Shown here piece by piece: positions 1 to 6,409 of a stretch of DNA of 9,471 nucleotides. Each line of letters starts with the position of its first letter. Position 1 is the stretch's first letter. Both the position numbers and the translations under genes were made by a program. The notes under the pieces are model-generated. The model did no database searches. It was not told the origin of the DNA and was given only the letters and a program-made list of their open reading frames with translations. The stretch is from NCBI GenBank assembly GCA_943326025.2, contig CALPRR020000085.1, positions 1 to 9,471 on the forward strand, written 5' to 3'. The DNA is from Candidatus Kuenenia stuttgartensis. GTDB lineage: Bacteria > Bacteroidota > Bacteroidia > Flavobacteriales_D > Crocinitomicaceae.

Positions 1-1203
1 AATTGAATTGATGTATTTCACCGCTTCGAAAATATTTGCTAATAAGATCGGTGCGTTAAAATCATCCCCCATTGCTTTGTAGAAACTTGCAACAATAGCT
101 TGTACATCTTGAGAAGAAACCTCAGCAGTTGGTAATTTTTCTAATTTATCAATCGCTTCAGACAAACGAGAAAATCCTTTTTCTGCTGCGTTTAATGAAT
201 CTGAAGTGAAATCCAAAGTACTTCTGTAATGCGCTTGCATCATTGAAAAACGAATCACATTAGGCGCATACGGTTTATCAAAAACAGCTGTTGTTCCTTC
301 TACTATTTCTTTCGGTAAAAAGTAATTCCCTAAGGATTTACTCATTTTTTGACCGTTCACATTCAACATGTTGGCATGCATCCAATATTTCGCTGGATTA
401 CAACCCAATGAACCACAATTTTGAGCAATCTCGTCTTCGTGATGCGGAAATTTTAAATCCAAACCACCTCCGTGAATGTCAAATTGTGAACCTAAATATT
501 TTGTGCTCATAGCTGTACACTCGATGTGCCAACCTGGATTTCCGTTCCCCCATGGAGAACGCCAAATTTGCATATCATCTGGATTTGCTTTTTTCCATAA
601 AGCGAAATCGGCAAAGAAACGTTTTTCATCTTGTGCATTCAAGGTTCTTGTTTCTTCAGCTAATTCATCAACTTTACGACCACTTAAAATACCGTATTCA
701 AATTTTTCGCTATAAGCTCTCACATCAAAGTAAACTGAACCATTTACAACATACGCAAAACCATTTTCAATAATTTGTTCGATGATTTCGATTTGTTCTT
801 GAATGTGTCCTGTTGCTGTTGGCTCAATATTAGGAGGCAACATATTGTAAATACGTTGTAATTCTTGGAAATTAACATTGTATTTGTAAACGATTTCTAA
901 CGATTGAACTTGTTCCAAACGAGCTACTTTTCCAATGCTATCTACATCATCTCCTGCACTGTTTGTAATGTGACCTGCATCCGTGATGTTACGTACGTAT
1001 TTTACTTGATACCCTAATTTCAAAAGGTAACGGTAAATCATATCAAAATTGATAAACGTACGCATGTTTCCCATGTGGGGTTCACTGTATAACGTCGGTC
1101 CACAAACATACATTCCAACTCTATTTTCGTGTATCGGTTCAAATTTTTCTTTTTGACCTGTTAAACTGTTGTAAATGAAAAGTTCGTTTGTAATTGTGCT
1201 CAT
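1..1203 (-). CDS. cysS: Cysteinyl-tRNA synthetase, 3' end outside window
   Basis: Cytoplasmic class I aminoacyl-tRNA synthetase that activates cysteine with ATP and attaches it to tRNA-Cys. The frame is open from an ATG at 1203-1201 to the window edge, giving the first 401 residues; family members are usually about 460-500 long, so roughly the last 60-100 residues of the tRNA-binding region are missing. Visible marks are the N-terminal YVCGPT segment, an HMGN version of the HIGH motif (residues 43-46), RNITDAGH (71-78), WHIEC, FPHHEDE and the KMSKS loop (286-290). The predicted zinc ligands are C34, C229, H254 and E258; the 25- and 4-residue spacings between the last three equal those in the E. 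coli enzyme. The fourth HIGH residue is Asn rather than His. A small membrane-protein gene lies 67 bases upstream on the same strand and may share its transcript. Identity is certain; only the exact length is open. Confidence 0.97.
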   Translation of the reverse strand, partial: MSTITNELFIYNSLTGQKEKFEPIHENRVGMYVCGPTLYSEPHMGNMRTFINFDMIYRYLLKLGYQVKYVRNITDAGHITNSAGDDVDSIGKVARLEQVQSLEIVYKYNVNFQELQRIYNMLPPNIEPTATGHIQEQIEIIEQIIENGFAYVVNGSVYFDVRAYSEKFEYGILSGRKVDELAEETRTLNAQDEKRFFADFALWKKANPDDMQIWRSPWGNGNPGWHIECTAMSTKYLGSQFDIHGGGLDLKFPHHEDEIAQNCGSLGCNPAKYWMHANMLNVNGQKMSKSLGNYFLPKEIVEGTTAVFDKPYAPNVIRFSMMQAHYRSTLDFTSDSLNAAEKGFSRLSEAIDKLEKLPTAEVSSQDVQAIVASFYKAMGDDFNAPILLANIFEAVKYINSI

Positions 1204-1270
1204 AACGTTATACTGTGATTTTTCACGAAATTAATGAAAAGATTGAAAGTAAAAGTGATTTGAAAGCTGA

Positions 1271-1522
1271 TTATTTGCTTGTTTTATTCGGTAAACTTCT
1301 TAAAAAAGTAAAAATCCTTTTTCTAAACAAGACTAACAACAAGATATAAGGAAGTAACATTAAATATAATATCCCAAAATTTATGTTGCTCCCAAAAGAT
1401 GATTCTTCTAAATCAGTTGCTTGCTCTGATAATAATTTACATTGCGAACATCCTTGTCCAAACACATCTAATACCAGAAGTGATAAACAAATTATTAAGA
1501 ATATTCTTAGTGTATTTTTCAT
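1271..1522 (-). CDS. Small exported membrane protein with a CxxC motif, function unknown
   Basis: Encodes 83 residues. Residues 1-22 form a typical signal peptide (a Lys, then a long Ile/Leu/Val stretch ending VFGQ). Directly after it comes GCSQCK, a CxxC pair at C25 and C28. A second hydrophobic segment lies at about 47-66 (NFGILYLMLLPY then LLLVLF), followed by a basic tail rich in Arg and Lys. This predicts a small inner-membrane protein with its cysteines on the periplasmic side. From memory, short Bacteroidota proteins of the pattern C-x-x-C ... N-x-G-I-x-Y-L ... P-Y are widespread and uncharacterised; I recognise the pattern but no function. The CxxC could be redox-active or metal-binding, which is speculation. 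It precedes cysS on the same strand by 67 bases. The ATG at 1522 is supported by the well-formed signal peptide. Confidence 0.8.
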   Translation of the reverse strand: MKNTLRIFLIICLSLLVLDVFGQGCSQCKLLSEQATDLEESSFGSNINFGILYLMLLPYILLLVLFRKRIFTFLRSLPNKTSK

Positions 1523-1526
1523 GTTT

Positions 1527-1534
1527 CAAAATTA
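1527..1534 (-). promoter_or_regulatory. Candidate -7 promoter element for the small membrane protein and cysS
   Basis: On the minus strand this reads TAATTTTG, an exact match to the Bacteroidota -7 consensus TAnnTTTG. It ends four bases before the ATG at 1522, so a transcript would start at or very near the start codon. No convincing TTTG -33 element is present 19-22 bases upstream, so this is a pattern match only. In such A+T-rich DNA, chance matches are common. Confidence 0.35.
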
Positions 1535-1652
1535 ATAATAATTCAATTGATTAAAAATGATTTTCGTCATTATTCTTCTATCAAAAATAAGATTCTTTAG
1601 CAGAATGTACCAATCAATGAGTGAAGGATTAGAACAAAAAGAAAAATTCAAC

Positions 1653-1660
1653 TAACTTTG
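1653..1660 (+). promoter_or_regulatory. Candidate -7 promoter element for the TPR lipoprotein operon
   Basis: The sequence TAACTTTG matches the Bacteroidota TAnnTTTG -7 consensus and lies 24 bases before the ATG at 1685. This would give a leader of roughly 20 bases. No clear -33 TTTG is visible at the usual distance. The position inside the divergent gap 1523-1684, just ahead of the lipoprotein signal peptide, supports it. It also argues that the TTG at 1658, which is part of this element, is not the translation start. Confidence 0.4.
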
Positions 1661-1684
1661 AGTTCAGTTTCTCAAAAAATCATA

Positions 1685-2674
1685 ATGAAATACATATTTT
1701 TATACATATTAGCAGTTTCAACAATTATATCAAGTTGTGGAGGATCTAAATCAAAAAATACTACAATTACAAATATTGATAGCTTAATCGTTCTTTATCC
1801 TGACAGTATGCCTATTTTGATTAAACATGGTCAGAAAATGATGAAAGAATTTGATTTTTCTAAAGCAATCGCTGATGGTGCAAAAGCATTTCATATGGAT
1901 AGTAATAATATTGAAGCAAGAATGTTATATGCGGATGTTTTAAATAATCGCCCAACTAGAACATTTACAGATATCATGGAAGCCCAAAGACATTTCAAAG
2001 TGATTATCAAAAATGAACCTAGTAATACAAAAGCACTTGTAGGATTAGCTACGACTTACAGTCAACAACAAGATTTTGAAAAGGCATTTCAATATATCAA
2101 TAATGCTTTGAAAATAGATGCTAAATACAGAGATGCCTATGTTTTAAAAGGAACGATTTATTTACAAATTGGGAATAAAGAATTAGCAAAATCTTCATAC
2201 GAAACAGCTGTCCAACAAGATCCAAAGTTTTATGAAGCTTATTTGATGTTAGGAACAATTTATGAATCTGAAAATAATCCAATTTGTTTAGAATATTATA
2301 CAACAGCAACTAAAATTCAACCCAATAATCCAGATGTCCTTTATGCTTTAGCATATGCAGATGTGAAATACAATAAAGTGAATCAAGCGAAAAGATTGTA
2401 TCGTAAAATGATTCAAATCGATTCGACATACCATGAAGCTTTATTTCAATTGGGATATATCAAACAATATGTTGAAATGGAAAGAGACAGTGCCATGTAT
2501 TTTTACAAAAGTGCCATCAAATCAAACTTCCAATTCGTAGAAGCGTATCATAATTTAGGTTTATGTTACGAAGAAATGGGCGATAAAACCCATGCTTTAG
2601 AATCTTTCGGAAAAGCCTTAAAATTCAACCCAAACTTTGAGTTATCTAGAAAAGAAGCTAATAAATTAAAATAA
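1685..2674 (+). CDS. TPR-repeat lipoprotein, function unknown
   Basis: Encodes 329 residues. Residues 1-18 are a lipoprotein signal peptide: MKY, a hydrophobic core, then the lipobox IISSC with the lipidated Cys at position 18, followed by GGSKSK. The rest is almost entirely tetratricopeptide repeats, with about six or seven 34-residue helix pairs between residues 112 and 329. Examples include KALVGLATTYSQQQDFEKAF, DAYVLKGTIYLQIGNKELAK and EAYHNLGLCYEEMGDKTHAL, each ending near a Pro or Asn/Asp turn. A weaker repeat lies at about 41-75. Such proteins are membrane-anchored scaffolds for protein partners; nothing here reveals the partner. The ATG at 1685 is preferred over the in-frame TTG at 1658: it gives a perfect signal peptide, and the TTG sits inside a likely promoter element. 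Its stop overlaps the ATG of the next gene (TAATG), so the two are probably translationally coupled. Confidence 0.88.
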   Translation: MKYIFLYILAVSTIISSCGGSKSKNTTITNIDSLIVLYPDSMPILIKHGQKMMKEFDFSKAIADGAKAFHMDSNNIEARMLYADVLNNRPTRTFTDIMEAQRHFKVIIKNEPSNTKALVGLATTYSQQQDFEKAFQYINNALKIDAKYRDAYVLKGTIYLQIGNKELAKSSYETAVQQDPKFYEAYLMLGTIYESENNPICLEYYTTATKIQPNNPDVLYALAYADVKYNKVNQAKRLYRKMIQIDSTYHEALFQLGYIKQYVEMERDSAMYFYKSAIKSNFQFVEAYHNLGLCYEEMGDKTHALESFGKALKFNPNFELSRKEANKLK

Positions 2675-3297
2675 TGCGAATTCAACCAAAATACATTCAA
2701 ATTCTTGGAGACGCTGTTATACCATTATTAGGTTTCTTTGTTTGGAATTGGAATATTTACTTTATCCTTCTTTTTTATCTGCTTGATCTATTAGTAAAAG
2801 AAGTTGTAATCCATTTTAAATCAAATCGAATTGTGAAATTTAAAGCTGAAATCGGATTAAAAAATACTTCTTCAAAAAATGAATTGAAATTTCGATTCTT
2901 AAGCAGTATACTTTTGATTTTTATCTTGTTTGTTATTTATTTTGCGTTAATCGTTAAAGACAATAAATTTAATTTACTGAAGGAATTAATTGATTTTTGG
3001 AATTATAAAGACATGGGATTTGCTCAAGGATATCTCCTAATTCCATTATTAATCGTAATGGGATTCGTGCAATATAAAAATGAATTTATTCTACCTAAAT
3101 TGTATGAAAATCAGACATTAGATTTTATCTGGAAAAAACACATTAAAGCATTAATCGTCTTGTTAAGTTTTTCAAGTTTAACGTTTGGAATACTTCAATT
3201 TGTAAAAATCAATGATTTGATATTGGTGATTAGTGTTATTGGAATTTCAAGCGCTTATCAGTTTTTAGAAATTCGTAGTCAATTTCTCAAAAAATAA
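2674..3297 (+). CDS. Multi-pass inner-membrane protein, function unknown
   Basis: Encodes 207 residues with about five or six predicted membrane segments: roughly residues 8-23, 26-42, 75-95, 116-134, 156-176 and 180-198. Loops between them are rich in Lys and Asn. The opening, with DAVIPLLGFFVWNWN then FILLFYLLDLLVKE, resembles the N-terminus of bacterial proteins annotated DUF6498, but I hold that match loosely. No catalytic or transport motif is visible. The start codon shares its A with the stop of the TPR lipoprotein gene (TAATG at 2672-2676), so the pair is probably co-translated and may act together at the envelope. The 3' end converges on rnc with only one base between the stop codons. 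The gene is real by length, membrane topology and overlap; its role is not known. Confidence 0.8.
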   Translation: MRIQPKYIQILGDAVIPLLGFFVWNWNIYFILLFYLLDLLVKEVVIHFKSNRIVKFKAEIGLKNTSSKNELKFRFLSSILLIFILFVIYFALIVKDNKFNLLKELIDFWNYKDMGFAQGYLLIPLLIVMGFVQYKNEFILPKLYENQTLDFIWKKHIKALIVLLSFSSLTFGILQFVKINDLILVISVIGISSAYQFLEIRSQFLKK

Positions 3298-3298
3298 A

Positions 3299-4018
3299 TT
3301 AAATCTCCCCCATCAACTCGAGCGTTTCTTTTGAAGCTGCTTGTTCTGCCATTTTTTTAGATGTCCCTTTACCTTGTCCGTAATTAACACTGTTGACCTT
3401 CGCTTGAACTAAATATTCCCAAGAACCTCCAAGGTTTTCTTCAGTTAATACTTCAAACTCAAGTTTCAATTGTTTTTTCTGGCTCCAAATAAATAACTTC
3501 GATTTGAAATCAATTTCTTCTTCCAATAATCGGTTTAAATCAACATACTTTCGAAAAACGTGGTGATTAATAGTCTTTTTTACGGCATGAAATCCGCCAT
3601 CTAAATATATTGCACCCATAATAGCTTCAAAAGCATTTCCTTCCAATGTATTCAAATTGATGGAACGACCTTTTTGATAACGAATGATTTCCCTTAATTC
3701 CATATCTTCAGCTATAGAAGATAAGGTCTTTCTACTAACCAATTTGGATTTGATTTTTGTTAAGTATCCTTCATCCTCGTTTGGAAAACGGTTGTAAAGA
3801 TATTCAGCAATTACTGCATCTAAAATTGCATCACCTAAAAATTCTAAACGTTCGTTAGAAGATTCTGAATTATTATTGCTTAAGGATTTGTGTGTTACTG
3901 CTTCAAAAAAATAATGTACTTTTCTTGGACGGTACCCAAACCGTTTTAGGATAAATCTAATAATTTGAAGTTCATCCTTTGATCTTTTACCTCTGAAAAA
4001 TAAGAAGCGGGATAACAA
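3299..4018 (-). CDS. rnc: Ribonuclease III
   Basis: Double-strand-specific endoribonuclease that processes rRNA precursors and structured RNAs in the cytoplasm. The 239 residues hold an RNase III domain (about 20-155) with the signature NERLEFLGD at 55-63, and a C-terminal double-stranded RNA-binding domain (about 168-237) ending in GKGTSKKMAEQAASKE. By comparison with E. coli, E56, E59 and D63 match E38, E41 and D45, and E131 matches the essential E117. The position of E. coli D114 is Asn (N128) here. The start is TTG at 4018: the preceding codon is the TAA stop of fabF in the same frame, and there is no in-frame ATG until residue 106, inside the catalytic domain. So rnc begins with no gap after fabF and probably depends on translational coupling. 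Identity is certain; the TTG start follows by exclusion. Confidence 0.96.
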   Translation of the reverse strand: MLSRFLFFRGKRSKDELQIIRFILKRFGYRPRKVHYFFEAVTHKSLSNNNSESSNERLEFLGDAILDAVIAEYLYNRFPNEDEGYLTKIKSKLVSRKTLSSIAEDMELREIIRYQKGRSINLNTLEGNAFEAIMGAIYLDGGFHAVKKTINHHVFRKYVDLNRLLEEEIDFKSKLFIWSQKKQLKLEFEVLTEENLGGSWEYLVQAKVNSVNYGQGKGTSKKMAEQAASKETLELMGEI

Positions 4019-5272
4019 TTATTTTTGATATTTCTTAACAATAATACTCGTATTATGACCACCAAATCCAAATGTATTTGAAATAGCATAATTTACAACA
4101 CGATTTTGCGCTTTATTAAACGTAAAGTTTAATTTATTATCTATCGCTGGATCGTCAGTAAAGTGATTAATTGTTGGAGGAATAATATCATGCTGAACAG
4201 CCATAACACATGCAATCGCTTCAATCGCTCCAGCAGCACCTAATAAATGTCCTGTCATTGATTTTGTTGAACTGATGTTCAAGTTGTAAGCATGATCACC
4301 AAATACATCTTTAATTGCTTTTACTTCAGCAATATCTCCTAATGGAGTTGATGTTCCGTGAACGTTTACATAATCAATTTTAGTAGCATCAATTTCAGCA
4401 TCTTCTAGAGCAGCTAACATTGTATTACGAGCACCAATCCCATCTGGATGTGGAGCTGTCATATGGTAAGCATCTCCAGACATACCACCTCCTACAACTT
4501 CAGCGTAGATTGTCGCACCTCTTTTGATTGCGTGTTCATATTCTTCTAAAATAAGTGCGCCTGCACCTTCTCCTAAAACAAAACCATCACGATCTAAATC
4601 AAACGGACGAGATGCTGTTTCTGGAGAATCATTACGAGTAGATAATGCTTTTAATGCATTAAATCCTCCCATTCCCATTTGGTTAACAGCAGCTTCAGAA
4701 CCACCAGTAACGATTGCATCAGATTTCCCTAGACGAATCATATTGAAAGCATCAATAATTGCATTCGTTGCTGAAGCACAAGCTGAAACAGTTACATAAT
4801 TTGGACCTCTTAAACCGTATTTAATAGAGATATGACCTGCTGCTATATCAGCAATCATTTTAGGAATAAAGAATGGATTGAAACGTGGCGTTCCGTCTCC
4901 TGAGAAGAAATTTTCAGCTTCGTCTTGGAATGTTTTTAAACCTCCAATACCTGAACCCCAAATAACTCCAATTCTATCTAAATTTGGATTTGACTCCATA
5001 AGACCAGAGTTCGCCATAGCTTCTGTTGCAGAAACTAGGGCGTACTGTGAAAATTGGTCTAATTTTCTTGCTTCTTTACGATCGATAAAATCTTCAACAT
5101 TGAAGTCTTTAACTTCGCAAGCAAAATGTGTTTTGAACAAAGATGCGTCGTATTGTTTAACTGGCGCAGCGCCACTTTTCCCTTGTTTTAAGGCTTCCCA
5201 ATATTCAGTAAGCGTATTACCAATAGGTGTAAGTGCACCTAACCCAGTTACAACAACTCTTTTTAATTCCAT
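4019..5272 (-). CDS. fabF: Beta-ketoacyl-ACP synthase II
   Basis: Condensing enzyme of type II fatty acid synthesis: it elongates acyl-ACP with malonyl-ACP in the cytoplasm. The 417 residues match the usual family length of about 410-420. It opens with RVVVTGLGALTPIGN, has the active-site Cys in TVSACASATN (C165) and the two catalytic His in NVHGTSTPLGD (H305) and KSMTGHLLGAAGA (H342), with the conserved Lys at K337. It ends in the Gly-rich NTFGFGGHNTS. The C-H-H triad marks a KAS I/II-type elongating enzyme, not the C-H-N type of FabH. Its partner, acyl carrier protein, is encoded 41 bases upstream, and rnc follows directly in the same frame. The ATG at 5272 gives the standard N-terminus. 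Confidence 0.97.
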   Translation of the reverse strand: MELKRVVVTGLGALTPIGNTLTEYWEALKQGKSGAAPVKQYDASLFKTHFACEVKDFNVEDFIDRKEARKLDQFSQYALVSATEAMANSGLMESNPNLDRIGVIWGSGIGGLKTFQDEAENFFSGDGTPRFNPFFIPKMIADIAAGHISIKYGLRGPNYVTVSACASATNAIIDAFNMIRLGKSDAIVTGGSEAAVNQMGMGGFNALKALSTRNDSPETASRPFDLDRDGFVLGEGAGALILEEYEHAIKRGATIYAEVVGGGMSGDAYHMTAPHPDGIGARNTMLAALEDAEIDATKIDYVNVHGTSTPLGDIAEVKAIKDVFGDHAYNLNISSTKSMTGHLLGAAGAIEAIACVMAVQHDIIPPTINHFTDDPAIDNKLNFTFNKAQNRVVNYAISNTFGFGGHNTSIIVKKYQK

Positions 5273-5313
5273 AAAGGATAAACTTTGTTCAACAATAAGA
5301 TTCTAAAAATTTA

Positions 5314-5550
5314 TTAGTTTGAGTGCTCCTCGATGTAAGTGATAGCATCTCCAACTGTTTGGATTTTTTCTGCTTGATCATCAGGAATTGCGATGTTGAA
5401 TTCTTTTTCAAATTCCATAATCAACTCAACTGTATCTAGAGAATCAGCACCTAGATCATTTGTGAAGCTTGCTTCGTGATTTACTTCGCTTTCTTCAACA
5501 CCTAATTTATCTACAATGATAGATATTACTTTTGCTTTGATTTCAGACAT
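5314..5550 (-). CDS. acpP: Acyl carrier protein
   Basis: Small acidic cytoplasmic protein that carries growing acyl chains on a 4'-phosphopantetheine arm. The 78 residues have the normal length. The attachment site is S37 in LGADSLDTVELIMEFE, followed by the acidic helix that docks to partner enzymes and then by FNIAIPDDQAEKI. It is the first gene of acpP-fabF-rnc and faces purN across a 274-base gap. The ATG at 5550 gives the family-standard start MSEIKAKV. As the promoter-proximal gene it is expected to be strongly expressed. Confidence 0.97.
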   Translation of the reverse strand: MSEIKAKVISIIVDKLGVEESEVNHEASFTNDLGADSLDTVELIMEFEKEFNIAIPDDQAEKIQTVGDAITYIEEHSN

Positions 5551-5578
5551 TTCTAATTTTTTTAATAATTACTATTTG

Positions 5579-5609
5579 CAAAGAAAAAAACATTGTGTCA
5601 AAAAACAAA
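5579..5609 (-). promoter_or_regulatory. Candidate promoter for acpP-fabF-rnc
   Basis: Read on the minus strand, a TTTG at 5609-5606 is followed after 19 bases by TTTCTTTG at 5586-5579. The second element matches TAnnTTTG at all but one of the fixed positions (T for A at the second). The spacing fits the Bacteroidota -33/-7 arrangement and would leave a leader of about 25 bases before the acpP ATG. The TTTG used here as the -33 element is also the end of an exact TAATTTTG -7 match at 5613-5606, so a start further upstream is an alternative. Confidence 0.4.
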
Positions 5610-5773
5610 ATTATTTACTCATATTATTCTACTCATTTACTATTCAATTCAACTATTATGCCTTCAAGAGCATATGTTTAAAGGGATTAATTCAATTTGA
5701 AAATATTGATTTTTTTATGTTAATTTTTTCAAGTTAAAGTCAAAATTGCTGTTTTTAAGGTTTTTTTAACTAA

Positions 5774-5789
5774 AAAGGTTATAACTTTT
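5774..5789. repeat. Imperfect 16-bp inverted repeat ahead of purN
   Basis: The perfect 8-base palindrome GTTATAAC (5778-5785) is extended by AAAG on the left and TTTT on the right, giving a 16-base dyad with one mismatched pair. It overlaps the TTTG proposed as the purN -33 element. The unit AAGGTT...AAC also occurs just upstream (5757-5770), making a loose direct repeat. This could be an operator for a repressor of purN, but no known operator sequence is recognised and chance is a real alternative in such A+T-rich DNA. Confidence 0.3.
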
Positions 5790-5820
5790 GGGTAATAAAC
5801 AACTATACTTTCTAACTTTA
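5787..5820 (+). promoter_or_regulatory. Candidate promoter for the purN operon
   Basis: TTTG at 5787-5790 is followed after 22 bases by TAACTTTA at 5813-5820, which matches TAnnTTTG except for the last base. The second element ends four bases before the purN ATG, so transcription would begin almost at the start codon. The rest of the gap 5551-5824 is plain A+T-rich sequence in which I see no terminator hairpin, RNA gene or credible ORF. Confidence 0.4.
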
Positions 5821-5824
5821 CAGC

Positions 5825-6397
5825 ATGGAGAAAATAAAATTAGCGATTTTTGCTTCTGGATCTGGATCAAATGCCAAGAATATTATTCAGTATTTTAAAG
5901 CCCATTTTTCGATTGAAATAGATTGTGTTTTATCTAATAAATCTGATGCTCCGATCATTTATTGGTGCAACCAAAATAACGTTGAAACAATAGTCCTTGA
6001 TAATCAAAAAGTGGAAGACGGAAATTTTTTAAATTCAATTTGCCAAGAAAGAGCTATCAATTTCATCATTTTAGCAGGTTACTTGAGAAAAATTCCTTCT
6101 GAATTAATTCATGCGTTTGAAAATAAAATGATTAATATCCACCCTTCATTACTTCCCAAATTTGGAGGAAAAGGAATGTATGGAAATAATGTGCATAAAG
6201 CTGTGAAAGCAGCCAATGAAAATCAAACAGGAATCACGATACATTTTGTAAACGAAAATTTTGATGAAGGAAGATATATCGCTCAATTTTATACTGAAGT
6301 GCTGATTACTGATTCAGTTGAAGATATTCAATTGAAGATACATTCATTGGAACAAAAATATTTTCCATCAGTAATCGAAAAAACTATTATTGCATAA
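5825..6397 (+). CDS. purN: Phosphoribosylglycinamide formyltransferase
   Basis: Third step of de novo purine synthesis: transfers a formyl group from 10-formyltetrahydrofolate to glycinamide ribonucleotide in the cytoplasm. The 190 residues fit the family (about 185-215). The N-terminal SGSGSN loop (11-16) binds the substrate phosphate. The folate and catalytic region shows INIHPSLLPKFGGKGMYG with N104 and H106, then FDEGR with D147; these equal the Asn-His-Asp triad of the E. coli enzyme. It is transcribed away from acpP-fabF-rnc, a pairing that from memory is common in Bacteroidota. The broken marC-like gene starts 12 bases downstream, so it leads a likely operon. The ATG at 5825 is the only reasonable start, as the SGSGSN loop must lie near the N-terminus. 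Confidence 0.95.
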   Translation: MEKIKLAIFASGSGSNAKNIIQYFKAHFSIEIDCVLSNKSDAPIIYWCNQNNVETIVLDNQKVEDGNFLNSICQERAINFIILAGYLRKIPSELIHAFENKMINIHPSLLPKFGGKGMYGNNVHKAVKAANENQTGITIHFVNENFDEGRYIAQFYTEVLITDSVEDIQLKIHSLEQKYFPSVIEKTIIA

Positions 6398-6409
6398 AAA
6401 TAATTCCAA

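Noticed and set aside
1658..1684. Upstream TTG start that would extend the TPR lipoprotein by nine residues
   Set aside because: The extension would bury the signal peptide behind an unneeded leader, and the TTG is part of a probable TAACTTTG promoter element. The ATG at 1685 gives a textbook lipoprotein start.
3280..3320. Possible bidirectional terminator between the convergent genes
   Set aside because: No inverted repeat with a stable stem is present around the adjoining stop codons.
4878..5306. Plus-strand ORF of 142 codons opposite fabF
   Set aside because: It is antisense to a fully conserved fabF coding region, has no recognisable domain and is explained as a shadow.
5516..5737. Plus-strand ORF of 73 codons in the acpP-purN gap
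   Set aside because: It starts inside acpP on the opposite strand and runs through A+T-rich promoter DNA with low-complexity composition; no domain or start signal supports it.
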